From: Actinobacillus minor NM305
Lineage (GTDB): Bacteria; Pseudomonadota; Gammaproteobacteria; Enterobacterales; Pasteurellaceae
DNA: 38,619 nt
NCBI RefSeq assembly: GCF_000175195.1
Contig: NZ_ACQL01000099.1
Span: forward strand, 1-38,619
Direction of reading: 5' to 3'
Shown here: positions 28,990-38,594 of the stretch, piece by piece
How positions within the stretch are numbered: position 1 is the stretch's first letter
Layout: each line of letters begins with the position of its first letter
The notes under the pieces: generated by a model
What the model was told of the DNA's origin: nothing
What the model saw: only the letters and a program-made list of their open reading frames with translations
The model's database searches: none
Position numbers and translations under genes: made by a program

Positions 28990-29266
28990 CTTTTGTAGCA
29001 AGTTGAATAAAATTTGCGTAAGGGCGAGGTTTATCCTCGCTCATAAACAATTGATATTCGGGCGGGGATAAACCCCGCTCGCTATTATGGCATGTATGCG
29101 TAAACTGCTAACCATTATGAATGCGCTGGTTAAACGCAATGAAAAATGGGATGCTACACGCTACTTATCCACAGAGGCTGTGGGTTAAAATTGAATAACT
29201 TTTTTGTGTGTGAACACAGTTACTACAAAAACATTAAATGTTTGTGCAAATGCTACATAATACAGT
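28990..29266. repeat. Composite repeat region before the thi leader
   Basis: This gap of 614 bases between sdaA and thiM begins with a degenerate border (TTTTGTAGCAAGTTG, 28991 on). Two hairpins follow: GGGCGAGG-TTTAT-CCTCGCTC (29022-29042) and GGGCGGGG-ATAAA-CCCCGCTC (29060-29080), clearly related to those at 11880-11941. Next comes an IS110-type transposase remnant, and then an inverted border TTTGTGCAAATGCTACATAA (29241-29260). The border ends about 65 bases before the TPP aptamer. Between 29189 and 29240 I see nothing recognisable. Confidence 0.65.
29087..29188 (+). pseudogene. C-terminal remnant of an IS110-family transposase
   Basis: Only the last 33 codons are left, reading MACMRKLLTIMNALVKRNEK and then WDATRYLSTEAVG and a stop. 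The ACMRKLL-TI-NALV-R-block is the conserved C-terminal end of IS110/IS1111-type transposases. Directly upstream the sequence changes into the repeat hairpins, so the rest of the element has been lost or replaced. No element ends are identifiable. Confidence 0.7.
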
Positions 29267-29329
29267 ATTTATGCTCTAGCTAAATAGATTATTTGCTTTT
29301 TCTTTAAAAATTTTATAGACTTCGTCTCA

Positions 29330-29402
29330 TTAGTCGGGGTGCCATTTGGCTGAGATAATACCCGTTGAACCTGATTCAGTTAATACTGCCGTAGGAAACT
29401 AA
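29330..29402 (+). promoter_or_regulatory. TPP (thiamine pyrophosphate) riboswitch of thiMDE
   Basis: The THI-box hallmarks are present in order: GGGGTGCC, GGCTGAGATAATACCC, GAACCTGATTCAGTTAATACTG and CGTAGGAAAC. P1 is formed by TTAGT (29330-29334) with ACTAA (29398-29402). About 195 bases separate it from thiM. They contain a short hairpin TTCTA-TTTT-TAGAA (29462-29475) that overlaps one strand of a 10-base long-range pairing, TTAGAAGAAT (29470-29479) with ATTCTTCTAA (29554-29563), a possible switching platform. A -35/-10 pair may lie at TTTGCT...TATAGA before the aptamer. Confidence 0.95.
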
Positions 29403-29404
29403 AT

Positions 29405-29461
29405 ATGCAAAATTTACACAATACCCTATTCTCATTCCACTATTTTATCTCAAATCAATAA
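29405..29461 (+). CDS. Possible 18-codon leader peptide inside the thiMDE leader
   Basis: An ATG three bases after the aptamer opens an 18-codon frame (MQNLHNTLFSFHYFISNQ). The only candidate Shine-Dalgarno is the AGGA of the conserved CGTAGGAAAC strand, eight bases upstream, so ligand binding would hide it. There is no similarity to anything I know, and chance is a real alternative. Confidence 0.25.
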   Translation: MQNLHNTLFSFHYFISNQ

Positions 29462-29598
29462 TTCTATTTTTAGAAGAATATTGAGCTTTGGGGTAAATTA
29501 CACCTTTATTTCCACACGTAAACACAGTCCTTTTGTGTTCTATGTTTATCATTATTCTTCTAATTTGATGATTTCACTAACCATTAAAGAGAATAACG

Positions 29599-30399
29599 AT
29601 GATGTCTATTTATCTAAATAAAATTCGCCAACAAAAGCCTCTTATTCATAATATGACAAATTTTGTCGTAGCAAATTATTGCGCAAATGGCTTGCTTGCT
29701 CTGGGAGCATCTCCCTTTATGTCAAATAATATTGAGGAAGTTGCCGAAATTCAGTGCATAAGCCAAGCATTAGTAATTAATATTGGAACAATTACGGAGC
29801 AAACTCTACAAGCAATGCGGATAGCGGGAATCCATGCAAACAAAATGGGAATGCCTGTGGTATTAGATCCTGTAGGAGTCGGTGCAACAACTTATCGTAA
29901 AAACGCCGTTCAGCAATTACTTTCTGAAATAAAATTTGCAGCTATAAAAGGTAATATTGCAGAACTAGCTACCATTGCCGGAATGAAATGGCAAAGTAAA
30001 GGTGTTGATGCAGGTATAGGAGAAGGTAATGCGATAACCATAGCCCAAAATGTTGCACAACATCATCACTGCATTGCAATTATTAGTGGAGAGATAGATA
30101 CCATTAGCAATGGTACTAAAGTAGTAACCTTACATAACGGCACAAAGATGTTTCCTAATATTACCGGTTCAGGCTGTTTATTAGGCTCAGTTTGTGCTGC
30201 CTTTCTCGCAGTGTCTTCTCCCGATGATTATTTTCAAGCTGCGATTGAAGCTTGTTCAACTTATGCTATCGCAGGAGAAAATGCTGCCCAACAGTTATCT
30301 GAAACTCAATATGGTAATTTTCTTACCAATCTATTAAATGAATTAGCCAGTATTACCCCGGAACAAGTTAAACAGAGAGGAAAAATTTATGAAATGTAA
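29599..30399 (+). CDS. thiM: Hydroxyethylthiazole kinase
   Basis: A 266-residue ribokinase-like enzyme that phosphorylates the salvaged thiazole alcohol. Signatures: [32 protein letters not shown] (substrate pocket), [25 protein letters not shown] and the anion-hole/catalytic [18 protein letters not shown] with the GSGC cysteine. Two ATGs are adjacent; the first (29599) is used here. It is the first gene of the TPP-regulated thiM-thiD-thiE operon and overlaps thiD by 11 bases. With thiD and thiE present and no thiC or thiG here, the operon fits salvage rather than full synthesis. Confidence 0.96.
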   Translation: MMSIYLNKIRQQKPLIHNMTNFVVANYCANGLLALGASPFMSNNIEEVAEIQCISQALVINIGTITEQTLQAMRIAGIHANKMGMPVVLDPVGVGATTYRKNAVQQLLSEIKFAAIKGNIAELATIAGMKWQSKGVDAGIGEGNAITIAQNVAQHHHCIAIISGEIDTISNGTKVVTLHNGTKMFPNITGSGCLLGSVCAAFLAVSSPDDYFQAAIEACSTYAIAGENAAQQLSETQYGNFLTNLLNELASITPEQVKQRGKIYEM

Positions 30400-31195
30400 T
30401 ACCCCCCAAGCACTAACAATTGCAGGATCTGATTCAGGTGGTGGCGCTGGAATTCAAGCAGATTTAAAAACTTTTCAGATGCGCCATGTTTTTGGCACCT
30501 CTGTTATCACAGCCGTTACTGCACAAAATACTTTAGGTGTTTTTGATATTCACTATATACCTATTCCCACAATTGAAGCTCAATTGAAAGCAATCTCTGA
30601 AGATTTCAATATTCAAGCATTTAAAGTTGGAATGTTAGGCACAGAAGAAATTATTAAATCTATCTCTTCTTGCTTGAAGAAATACCATTTAGGGACATTT
30701 GTTTTAGATCCCGTTATGATTGCAAAAGGAGGCTCGCCATTATTACAACAAAATGCAATTAATGCTTTAAAACAAGATTTAATTCCTCTTGCAGATATTA
30801 TTACCCCCAATATACCAGAAGCTGAGGCGCTTACAGGTGTTAAAATTGTTGATGATGTGACTTTAAAACAAGCTGCTATTGCTTTACAGAAATTAGGAGT
30901 AAAGACAGTCATTATTAAAGGAGGACATCAAGATCATTCTCAAAGCCATCTGTGTCGAGATTGGATCTTTATGGATAACTCTCATTTCATTTTAGAAACA
31001 CCCCGTATTCATACATCTCAAACTCATGGAACAGGCTGTACTTTTTCTGCTTGCATTGTAGCTGAATTAGCAAAAGGTCAAACAATACTTAATGCAATTA
31101 AAACGGCAAAAGTCTTTATTACTGATGCAATTCAATATCCACTGAATATAGGTCAAGGGTACGGCCCCACAAATCACTGGGCATATAAGGATTAA
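30389..31195 (+). CDS. thiD: Hydroxymethylpyrimidine/phosphomethylpyrimidine kinase
   Basis: A 268-residue ThiD that phosphorylates HMP twice to HMP-PP. Motifs: [82 protein letters not shown] and the nucleotide/anion-hole [27 protein letters not shown] precedes the ATG inside the thiM end. Coupled with thiM upstream and six bases from thiE. Confidence 0.96.
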   Translation: MKCNTPQALTIAGSDSGGGAGIQADLKTFQMRHVFGTSVITAVTAQNTLGVFDIHYIPIPTIEAQLKAISEDFNIQAFKVGMLGTEEIIKSISSCLKKYHLGTFVLDPVMIAKGGSPLLQQNAINALKQDLIPLADIITPNIPEAEALTGVKIVDDVTLKQAAIALQKLGVKTVIIKGGHQDHSQSHLCRDWIFMDNSHFILETPRIHTSQTHGTGCTFSACIVAELAKGQTILNAIKTAKVFITDAIQYPLNIGQGYGPTNHWAYKD

Positions 31196-31200
31196 ATAAG

Positions 31201-31863
31201 ATGAATGACATAGAAAAATATCTTAGATTGTATTTTATCGCCGGCAGTCAAGATTATCGACATTTAGCAGGGGATCCAGCTCAGCAACTATTAAATTCTC
31301 TCGAACAAGCATTAGCAAATGGTATTACCTGTTTTCAATTTAGGGATAAAGGCGTATTTTCACTTGAAAAATCACCTCAAGAACAAAAAAAGTTAGCGTT
31401 AAAATGCCGAGATTTATGCCGCCACTACCAAGTTCCTTTTATTATAAATGACAATTTAGCATTAGCTTTAGCAATAAACGCTGATGGCATACATTTAGGA
31501 CAAACAGATTTAGATATTAAGCTCGCTCAGGAAAAAATCTCAAAACCGTTTATATTAGGATTATCGATAAACAACCTTGAGCAAGCATTAAAAAGCCAAT
31601 CTTTAGAAAAAGTTGATTATTTAGGCGTTGGTCCTATTTTCCCGACATCCTCTAAAGATGATGCAGCGCCAGCAGTAGGGATAGGCTTAATTCATCAATT
31701 AAATAAGCATAATATCACTAAACCTCTTGTCGCCATTGGGGGGATTACCGAACAAAATATATCGTTATTAACCCAATGTAAAATAGCAGGTATTGCTGTG
31801 ATTTCTGCGATTATTCAATCAAAAAATATGCTTCAAACAATTAAATCTTTAACCATTATATAA
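31201..31863 (+). CDS. thiE: Thiamine phosphate synthase
   Basis: A 220-residue TIM-barrel enzyme joining HMP-PP and thiazole phosphate. Signatures: LYFIAGSQD, ANGITCFQFRDKG (usually QLRDK), CRDLCRHYQVPFIINDNLALALAINADGIHLGQTDLD, DYLGVGPIFPTSSKDDAAPAVGIGLI and PLVAIGGITEQNISLLTQCKIAGIAVISAI. It is the last gene of the thi operon. Its end overlaps the end of the convergent permease pseudogene by eight bases, with no terminator visible between them. Confidence 0.95.
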   Translation: MNDIEKYLRLYFIAGSQDYRHLAGDPAQQLLNSLEQALANGITCFQFRDKGVFSLEKSPQEQKKLALKCRDLCRHYQVPFIINDNLALALAINADGIHLGQTDLDIKLAQEKISKPFILGLSINNLEQALKSQSLEKVDYLGVGPIFPTSSKDDAAPAVGIGLIHQLNKHNITKPLVAIGGITEQNISLLTQCKIAGIAVISAIIQSKNMLQTIKSLTII

Positions 31864-32788
31864 ATTGATATAACGCAATCACTAACGGCATTGTGATGAC
31901 ACAAAGCAATGTCGTGACACCATAAATAGCACTTGCCTTTTGGGCATTTTGTCCATAAACCACCGCCATTTGCGTAACCGTTGCCGCTGAAGGGCTTATT
32001 GTCGCAAGAAAACTAATCATCGCAATAATTTCCCCATTTTTCTCAATCCAGTGAGGAAAATCCAGCCATTTGATAATTAACAATAAAATCAATGGGATTA
32101 AGATTAAACGTAAAAAAGCGACTAAATATATCCGCTTGTTTGTCATAATTTGCTTAATCGGCATTGAGGCAATCAACATGCCTGCCACAAACATTGCCAT
32201 TGGTCCAATCATAACTGCAAGGGAGGCAAGCGTACCAGAAATCACTGAGGGGAGTTTAATCTGAAAAGCAAAAAGAAATATCCCTAAAATAATTGCCAAA
32301 ATATTAATATTAAAAATAATATTTTTGAGCGAAACATTTGCTTTTCCACAAAGAAGTATTCTTAAATGTGACCAAAATAATAAATTCTGAATAACAATAA
32401 ATCCTGTTGAATAAATTACTCATTCAGCCCCAAATAATGAGGCAACAATAGGAATAATTAAATTACCTGAATTTGAGTAAATAGACGCAGCGTGTTCTAA
32501 ATTATCCAATTTAAAAATAGGTGTAATTATTTTACCAATTAAAATTAATAAACCACTTAATAAAATTGCCATTACAAATGAAAGAGAAAGTCCCTTGATG
32601 ATTTCAGGCGAATAGTCAATTTGAAAAGCTGTAATTAAGGTAGCTGGGCTAATGATATAAAGCCCAATAATAGAAAGCGGATAACTTTCTTCCGATTTTA
32701 ACAAGTTAAATTTAACGAGTGCATAACCTAATAATACAATCAATGTTAGTTGTGTTATTTTATTGGCGAGTAGTAATGCAATATCCAT
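31856..32788 (-). pseudogene. Auxin-efflux-carrier (AEC) family permease with an in-frame TGA stop
   Basis: Both open stretches on this strand (32420-32788 and 31856-32299) and the 120 bases between them are in one frame, together 310 codons, the normal length of bacterial AEC transporters. The product would have about ten membrane segments, with ALVKFNLLKSEESYPLSIIGLYIISPATLITAF, YSNSGNLIIPIVASLFG (conserved NxGN-like motif) and, near the C-terminus, MISFLATISPSAATVTQMAVVYG. Codon 123 is TGA (32420-32422), in GAE-stop-VIYSTGF, where Trp (TGG) is a likely original. The start is one base after the fdhD stop, with AGGAGA upstream. The substrate (often dicarboxylates) is unknown. Confidence 0.8.
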
Positions 32789-32789
32789 G

Positions 32790-33605
32790 TCAATCTCCTA
32801 ACATTAACCGTCTTTTTCCAGAATAAATCGTACCTTTTCCTTTTCGGGTAAAACCAATGAGCGTAAAGTCATTTTCTATTGCCATTTTTGCCGCCATTTC
32901 AGTGGTAGCTGAAATCGCACAAAGCATTTCAACACCTAGTGCTAAACATTTCTGCACCATCTCAAAACTTGCCCGACTGGTTACAAACACAAAACCTATC
33001 GGTTCATTATTTTTTGCATACCACCCGAGTAATTTATCTAATGCAACATGTCGCCCAACATCTTCTCTAATCGCTAACAAATGTCCTTCCGGCGAGAAAA
33101 ATGCGGCTGCATGGCTTGCGCCAGTCTCTTGTGCTAATTGTTGTTTTTCTTCTAATTGCTCTAAACAGCGATCAAATAATAATGGATTAACCTTTTGTAA
33201 GCGGTCTGATTTTTTGCTTAATTTACTACTTTGTTTAACTTGCTCTAACTGCTCTACACCACAAATGCCACACCCTGTTCTACCCGCCATTGAACGGCGT
33301 TTTTCTTTTAATTCCACAAAACGGCGTGTTGCAATTTCCAGTTGAATTTCAATGCCATCACATTGCTCTAGAATATCTATACCGTAAATTTCAGATTTAT
33401 GTTGTACAATGCCCTCCGCCAATGAAAAACCGATGGCAAACTCTTCAAGTTCATTTGGTGTACACATCATTACCGTATGGGAAATACCGTTATAAACTAA
33501 AGCAACGGCTATTTCACTAATCAATTTATCCTTGCAATCAACCGTGTTTAATTGTTGATTATTTATACGTAAACGAGTAGCATTTATTTCAGTATAACTA
33601 TTCAT
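32790..33605 (-). CDS. fdhD: Formate dehydrogenase accessory sulfurtransferase FdhD
   Basis: A 271-residue FdhD (from the ATG at 33605, which has AAGGAAAA; an in-frame upstream start would add eight residues). FdhD passes sulfur from IscS to the bis-MGD cofactor of formate dehydrogenase. Visible are [17 protein letters not shown], the essential cysteine loop [49 protein letters not shown] and [26 protein letters not shown]. It is divergent from the formate dehydrogenase operon it serves, the same arrangement as in H. influenzae. Confidence 0.95.
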   Translation of the reverse strand: MNSYTEINATRLRINNQQLNTVDCKDKLISEIAVALVYNGISHTVMMCTPNELEEFAIGFSLAEGIVQHKSEIYGIDILEQCDGIEIQLEIATRRFVELKEKRRSMAGRTGCGICGVEQLEQVKQSSKLSKKSDRLQKVNPLLFDRCLEQLEEKQQLAQETGASHAAAFFSPEGHLLAIREDVGRHVALDKLLGWYAKNNEPIGFVFVTSRASFEMVQKCLALGVEMLCAISATTEMAAKMAIENDFTLIGFTRKGKGTIYSGKRRLMLGD

Positions 33606-33770
33606 TTTTTCCTTCTTACATTTATACAAATAAAAATTATTCTCAATAAGTTATTTATTAAAAATATCATTTTAGATATAAATCAATAATGCATTAGATT
33701 TATTAAATTTACTAATATTGAGGTATGGCTTATTATATATAAAGGTAAATAATAACCTAACTTTGAAAAT

Positions 33771-33796
33771 TATGACAAAAATGTCATATTTATACT
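33771..33796 (+). promoter_or_regulatory. Palindrome and -10 element upstream of the formate dehydrogenase operon
   Basis: A perfect inverted repeat TATGACA-AAAA-TGTCATA (33771-33788) is followed two bases later by TATACT (33791-33796), a good -10 with no good -35 at 17 bases. The half-site spacing does not fit FNR (TTGAT-N4-ATCAA) or CRP. It may bind a regulator of the operon whose identity I cannot give. The rest of this 263-base gap is A+T-rich with no other clear signal. Confidence 0.4.
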
Positions 33797-33868
33797 AAGG
33801 TTAATTTTACAGTTTTTAAGGTCGTATTGGCAAAATTCATTGCTGATATATTTTCATAGGAGTGATTT

Positions 33869-36800
33869 ATGCAGGTCTCTAGACGTAAGTTTTTTAAGAT
33901 CTGTGCAGGTGGTATGGCAGGGACTTCCGCTGCAATGCTCGGTTTTGCTCCGGCAACGGCTCTCGCTGCTGCCCGTGAGTATAAGCTATTGCGTGCAAAA
34001 GAAACCCGCCAATCCTGTACATATTGTGCAGTAGGCTGCGGTATGTTGATGTATAGCCTCGGAGATGGTGCGATGAATTCACGTGGTAAATTATTCCACG
34101 TTGAAGGTGACCCAGACCATCCGGTAAGCCGTGGGGCATTATGTCCTAAAGGTGCAGGGGTTTTAGATTATGTAAACAGTCCAAACCGTTTACAATACCC
34201 TGAATACCGTGCACCGGGTTCTGACAAATGGGAACGCATTAGTTGGCATGATGCTATTCATAAAGTGGCTAAATTATTAAAAGAAGACCGTGATGCAAAC
34301 TGGGAATCAATCAATGCCGAAGGCACCCCAGTAAACCGTTGGACAACAACTGGATTCTTAACGGCTTCTGCAGCAAGCAACGAAACAGCACTGATTACCC
34401 AAAAATTTGGTCGTGCATTCGGGATGCTTGTATTAGATAACCAAGCGAGTACCTGACACGGTCCTACGGTAGCAAGTCTTGCTCCTAGTTTCGGTCGCGG
34501 TGCGATGACCAATCATTGGGTTGATATCAAAAATGCAGATGTGGTTGTAGTGATGGGCGGTAATGCCGCTGAAGCTCACCCTGTCGGCTTCCGTTGGGCT
34601 ATTGAAGCGAAAAAACAAAACGGTGCGAAGTTAATGGTGGTAGATCCACGTTTTAACCGTACGGCTTCTGTGGCTGATTTCTATTCGCCTATTCGTTCGG
34701 GTACAGACATTACCCTTTTATTAGGTGTCATTAAATACCTATTGGATAACGATAAAATCCAACACGAATACGTGAAACACTATACGAATGCAAGTTTCTT
34801 AATTAACGAAAAATTTGGCTTTGAAGATGGTCTATTCACAGGCTACGATGCAACTAAACGTACCTATGATAAATCAACTTGGTCTTATCAATTAGATGAG
34901 AACAGGCAGCCAAAACGTGATTTAACCTTGCAAGATCCACGTTGTGTTATCAATTTACTGAAAAAACACGTTGAACGTTATACACCGGAAATGGTTGAGC
35001 GTATCTGTGGTACGAAGCAAAAAGCATTCTTAGAATTTGCTGAGACCATTGCTTCAACAGCAACACCTGAAAGAACAACAACGTTCTTATATGCATTAGG
35101 TTGGACACAACACACTGTCGGCGCACAAAATATCCGTACAATGGCAATGATCCAGTTACTATTAGGTAATATTGGTATGCCGGGCGGTGGTGTAAACGCA
35201 TTACGTGGACACTCTAACGTTCAAGGTACAACAGATATGGGATTATTCCCATCTATGTTACCGGGATATATTCCACTCCCAATTGAAACAGATACTTCTT
35301 TAGAAGCATTTTTAAACCGTATTACACCAAAAACAATGGTTGAAGGTCAGGTAAACTACTGGCAAAACACCCCTAAATTTATGGTGAGTATGTTAAAAGC
35401 TTTCTATGGTGAAAATGCAACGAAAGAAAATGAATTCGGTTTCCATAATCTTCCTAAACAATACAAGAAGAAAATGGATCATATGCAATTCATTGATTTA
35501 ATGGATCAAGGCAAAATCAATGGTTATATCTGCCAAGGTTATAACCCATTAGCGTCTTATCCGGATAAAAACAAAATCTCAAGTGCATTACGTAAATTAA
35601 AATTCCTTGTTATTTGCGATCCACTTGTAACAGATACATCTGAATTCTGGAAAAATCACGGCGAATTTAACGATGTAAATCCTGCTGAAATCCAAACTGA
35701 GGTTATTCGTTTACCAACCATCTGTTTCGCGGAAGAAGATGGCTCAATTGCTAACTCAGGTCGTTGGTTACAATGGCACTGGAAAGCGGCAGAACCACCA
35801 AAAGAAGCAAAACCGGATGTCGATATTCTTTCAGAAATTCGTGAAGTAATGCTTGAAATGTATCATAAAGAAGGCGGTCCTTCGATTGATACCATTGAAG
35901 CAATGACTTGGAATTACGCTAACCCATTAGAACCAAAAGCAGATGAAATTGCGAAAGAAAATAATGGTTATGCGTTAGAAGATCTCTATGATGCAAGCGG
36001 TAATTTAATTGCGAAAAAAGGCGAATTGCTATCGAGCTTCGCTCAACTTCGTGATGATGGTACAACGTCATCAGCAATTTGGATTTATACCGGTCAATGG
36101 ACACCAAAAGGTAACCAAATGGCAAACCGTGATAACTCAGATCCATCAGGCTTAGGTAATACGTTAGGTTGGGCATTTGCTTGGCCAGCAAACCGCCGTA
36201 TTATTTATAACCGTGCATCCGCAGATTTATCAGGTAAACCTTGGAACCCTAAACGTCAGATTGTGAAATGGAATGGTAAAAACTGGAACTATATTGATGT
36301 GGCAGACTACGGTACTGCACCGCCAAATAGCAATGTAACGCCATTTATTATGCAACCTGAAGGGGTTAGCCGTCTATTTGCTTTAGATAAACTCGTTGAT
36401 GGTCCGTTCCCTGAACATTACGAGCCGATTGAAACGCCAATTGGTACAAACCCACTTCACCCGAATGTGGTCTCTAACCCGGTTGCTCGTATTTTAGAGA
36501 ATGATAAAGAGCGTTTCGCCAAAGATGCAAGTGAGTTCCCTTATGTTGGTACAACTTACCGCTTAACAGAACATTTCCACTTCTGGACGAAACAAGCTGA
36601 ACTCAATATGATTGCTCAACCAGAGCCATTTGTTGAGATTAGTGAAGATCTTGCCAAAGAAAAAGGCATTACTAACGGCGATACCGTTAAAGTAAGCTCT
36701 AAACGTGGCTTTATTAAAGCGAAAGCAGTGGTTACAAAACGTATGAGAACGTTAGAAGCAGATGGTAAGAAAATTCATACCGTTGGTATTCCAATCCATG

Positions 36801-36934
36801 GTGGTTTTGCAACCGTAGGTAAAAAATCCTACTTAGCAAATACCTTAACGGGTCGAGTGGGTGATGCAAATACCCAAACACCGGAATACAAAACGTTCCT
36901 TGTAAACATTGAGAAAAGTACGGAGGCACTATAA
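33869..36934 (+). CDS. fdxG: Formate dehydrogenase alpha subunit, selenocysteine-containing (FdnG/FdxG)
   Basis: The catalytic molybdenum subunit of membrane-bound formate dehydrogenase, 1021 residues when the TGA at 34454-34456 is read as selenocysteine (codon 196, the same position as in E. coli FdnG). Flanking residues [34 protein letters not shown] are those of FdnG, and a SECIS-like hairpin follows. A twin-arginine signal ([13 protein letters not shown], cleavage near residue 33) sends it to the periplasm. Cys50, Cys53, Cys57 and Cys92 bind a 4Fe-4S cluster. The MGD-binding domains follow, including [20 protein letters not shown] and the C-terminal FGxxx-type region. AGGAG precedes the ATG. 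It overlaps fdxH by one base. Confidence 0.96.
34454..34500 (+). other. Bacterial SECIS element directing selenocysteine insertion
   Basis: Immediately after the TGA, GG(T)AGCAA-GTC-TTGCTCC (34468-34485) folds into a short stem with a bulged U and a GU-containing apical loop. These are the features SelB recognises in E. coli fdnG and fdhF, at the same distance from the codon. selA, selB, selC and selD are not in the window and must be elsewhere. Confidence 0.8.
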
Positions 36935-37839
36935 TGTCAGCAGTTCAAGATCAAAACATTATTAAAATCTCCGCAACTTCAGGCGTAACCCCTCCACCAC
37001 ATGCACGTAATCACGTGGTGGAAGTGGCTAAACTCATCGATGTTTCAGCTTGTATTGGTTGTAAAGCATGTCAAGTTGGCTGCTCAGAATGGAATGATAT
37101 TCGTGCGCCACAAGAAGATTGTGTGGGAGCGTATGACAATCCTCGTGATCTGAATGCCAAACAATGGACGGTCATGAAATTCAATGAAGTAGAAGAAAAT
37201 GACCGTTTAGAATGGCTTATTCGTAAAGATGGTTGTATGCACTGTGCAGAGCCGGGCTGTTTAAAAGCTTGCCCGGCACCGGGAGCCATTATCCAATATG
37301 CTAATGGTATCGTGGACTTCCAATCCGATAAATGTATTGGATGCGGTTATTGTATTGCTGGTTGCCCATTCAACATTCCTCGTATGAATGATGAAGATAA
37401 CCGAGTGTACAAATGTACGCTTTGTGTGGATCGTGTCAATGTCGGTCAAGAGCCGGCTTGTGTGAAAACCTGCCCAACAGGCGCAATCCGTTTTGGTTCA
37501 AAAGAAGAAATGCTACATTATGGTGAGCAACGTGTTAAAGATCTTAAATCACGTGGTTACCCGAATGCTGGTGTTTATAACCCTGAAGGTGTTGGTGGTA
37601 CACACGTTATGTATGTATTGCATCATGCAGATAAACCTGAACTCTATTCAGGTTTACCGAAAGATCCAAGCATCGACATTACCGTTGAGCTTTGGAAAGA
37701 CGTGTTGAAACCAGTTGCTGCCGTTGCAATGGGTGGTTTAGCTTTAGCTGAAATTGCTCACTATGTAACAGTTGGACCAAACATCGAAGAAGATGTTGAA
37801 GATCATCATGAACACGCTGAAGGAGGAAAACATGAGTAA
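36934..37839 (+). CDS. fdxH: Formate dehydrogenase iron-sulfur beta subunit
   Basis: A 301-residue electron-transfer subunit carrying electrons from the alpha subunit to the cytochrome. Four 4Fe-4S cysteine groups are visible: [35 protein letters not shown]; and [10 protein letters not shown] with [12 protein letters not shown] single C-terminal membrane helix ([21 protein letters not shown], about residues 251-275) anchors it. The His/Glu-rich end [17 protein letters not shown] is unusually charged. The start shares a base with the fdxG stop, and the end overlaps fdxI by eight bases. Confidence 0.96.
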   Translation: MSAVQDQNIIKISATSGVTPPPHARNHVVEVAKLIDVSACIGCKACQVGCSEWNDIRAPQEDCVGAYDNPRDLNAKQWTVMKFNEVEENDRLEWLIRKDGCMHCAEPGCLKACPAPGAIIQYANGIVDFQSDKCIGCGYCIAGCPFNIPRMNDEDNRVYKCTLCVDRVNVGQEPACVKTCPTGAIRFGSKEEMLHYGEQRVKDLKSRGYPNAGVYNPEGVGGTHVMYVLHHADKPELYSGLPKDPSIDITVELWKDVLKPVAAVAMGGLALAEIAHYVTVGPNIEEDVEDHHEHAEGGKHE

Positions 37840-38515
37840 GAAAATTGAAATTTCTAACGATACAAAAATCGTTCGTCATAAACCGCTTGCTCGTGTAAGT
37901 CACTGGTTCTTAGTGATTGCTTTCTTTATGACGATGTTTACAGGGGTTGCCTTCTTCTTCCCTGATTTTGCATGGTTACATGAAATTTTAGGTACGCCAC
38001 AATTAGCACGAGCAATCCACCCTATTACGGGGATTGTGATGTTTATTGCTTTTATTATCATGGCATTCATTTACTGGCATCATAACATTCCAGAAAAAAA
38101 TGACATCAAATGGGCAATGAACGTTACCGAAGTGCTAAAAGGTAATGAACATGCCGTAGCCTATAACGGTAAATATAACTTTGGTCAAAAAATGTTATTC
38201 TGGACATTAATTTTGGCAATGTTTACCTTATTGATTACCGGTATCATCATGTGGAGAAAGTACTTCTCAGATAACTTCTCCATTACGACATTACGCATTG
38301 CTATCTTGCTTCACTCTGCAAGTGCATTTGCACTCTTTACCGGCATTCTTGTACACATGTACATGGCATTCTGGGTAAAAGGTTCTATTCGTGGTATGGT
38401 TGAAGGTTGGGTAACCGTCCGTTGGGCGAAAAAACACCACCCTAAATGGTATAACGAAGAAGTAAAACCGGAACTTGAAAAAGAACTAGCAAAACAGGCT
38501 GAACAGAATAAATAA
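37832..38515 (+). CDS. fdxI: Formate dehydrogenase cytochrome b556 gamma subunit
   Basis: A 227-residue inner-membrane dihaem cytochrome that passes electrons to quinone. Four membrane segments are visible, with likely haem-ligand histidines in [42 protein letters not shown] and [13 protein letters not shown]. The open frame extends upstream to 37772, but the ATG at 37832 has a strong AGGAGG ribosome-binding site inside the fdxH end and gives the family N-terminus, so it was chosen. The charged C-terminal tail ends [12 protein letters not shown] terminator follows; fdhE is not seen before the window ends. Confidence 0.95.
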   Translation: MSKKIEISNDTKIVRHKPLARVSHWFLVIAFFMTMFTGVAFFFPDFAWLHEILGTPQLARAIHPITGIVMFIAFIIMAFIYWHHNIPEKNDIKWAMNVTEVLKGNEHAVAYNGKYNFGQKMLFWTLILAMFTLLITGIIMWRKYFSDNFSITTLRIAILLHSASAFALFTGILVHMYMAFWVKGSIRGMVEGWVTVRWAKKHHPKWYNEEVKPELEKELAKQAEQNK

Positions 38516-38536
38516 GTAACCGTTTAGCTTTAAGAT

Positions 38537-38567
38537 AAGTGCGGTATTCTTGCCGCACTTTATTTTT
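38537..38567 (+). terminator. Terminator of the fdx operon built from an inverted AAGTGCGG pair
   Basis: AAGTGCGG (38537-38544) and CCGCACTT (38553-38560) form a perfect stem followed by TATTTTT. AAGTGCGGT is the H. influenzae-type uptake core; inverted pairs of it often double as terminators in Pasteurellaceae. Confidence 0.85.
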
Positions 38568-38594
38568 ATCGAACATCTCTTCCTAAGCTCTTTT

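Noticed and set aside
32420-32422. Selenocysteine at the TGA of the AEC-type permease
   Set aside because: No SECIS-like hairpin follows within the next 50 bases, and the family is not known to contain selenoproteins.
32857-33345. A 162-codon open frame antisense to fdhD
   Set aside because: It lies wholly inside a well-supported fdhD, has no ribosome-binding site and resembles no protein; it is a shadow of the real gene.
37763-37775. Another copy of the repeat border (CTATGTAACAGTTG)
   Set aside because: It lies in the coding sequence of the fdxH membrane helix, and the match does not extend past the core.
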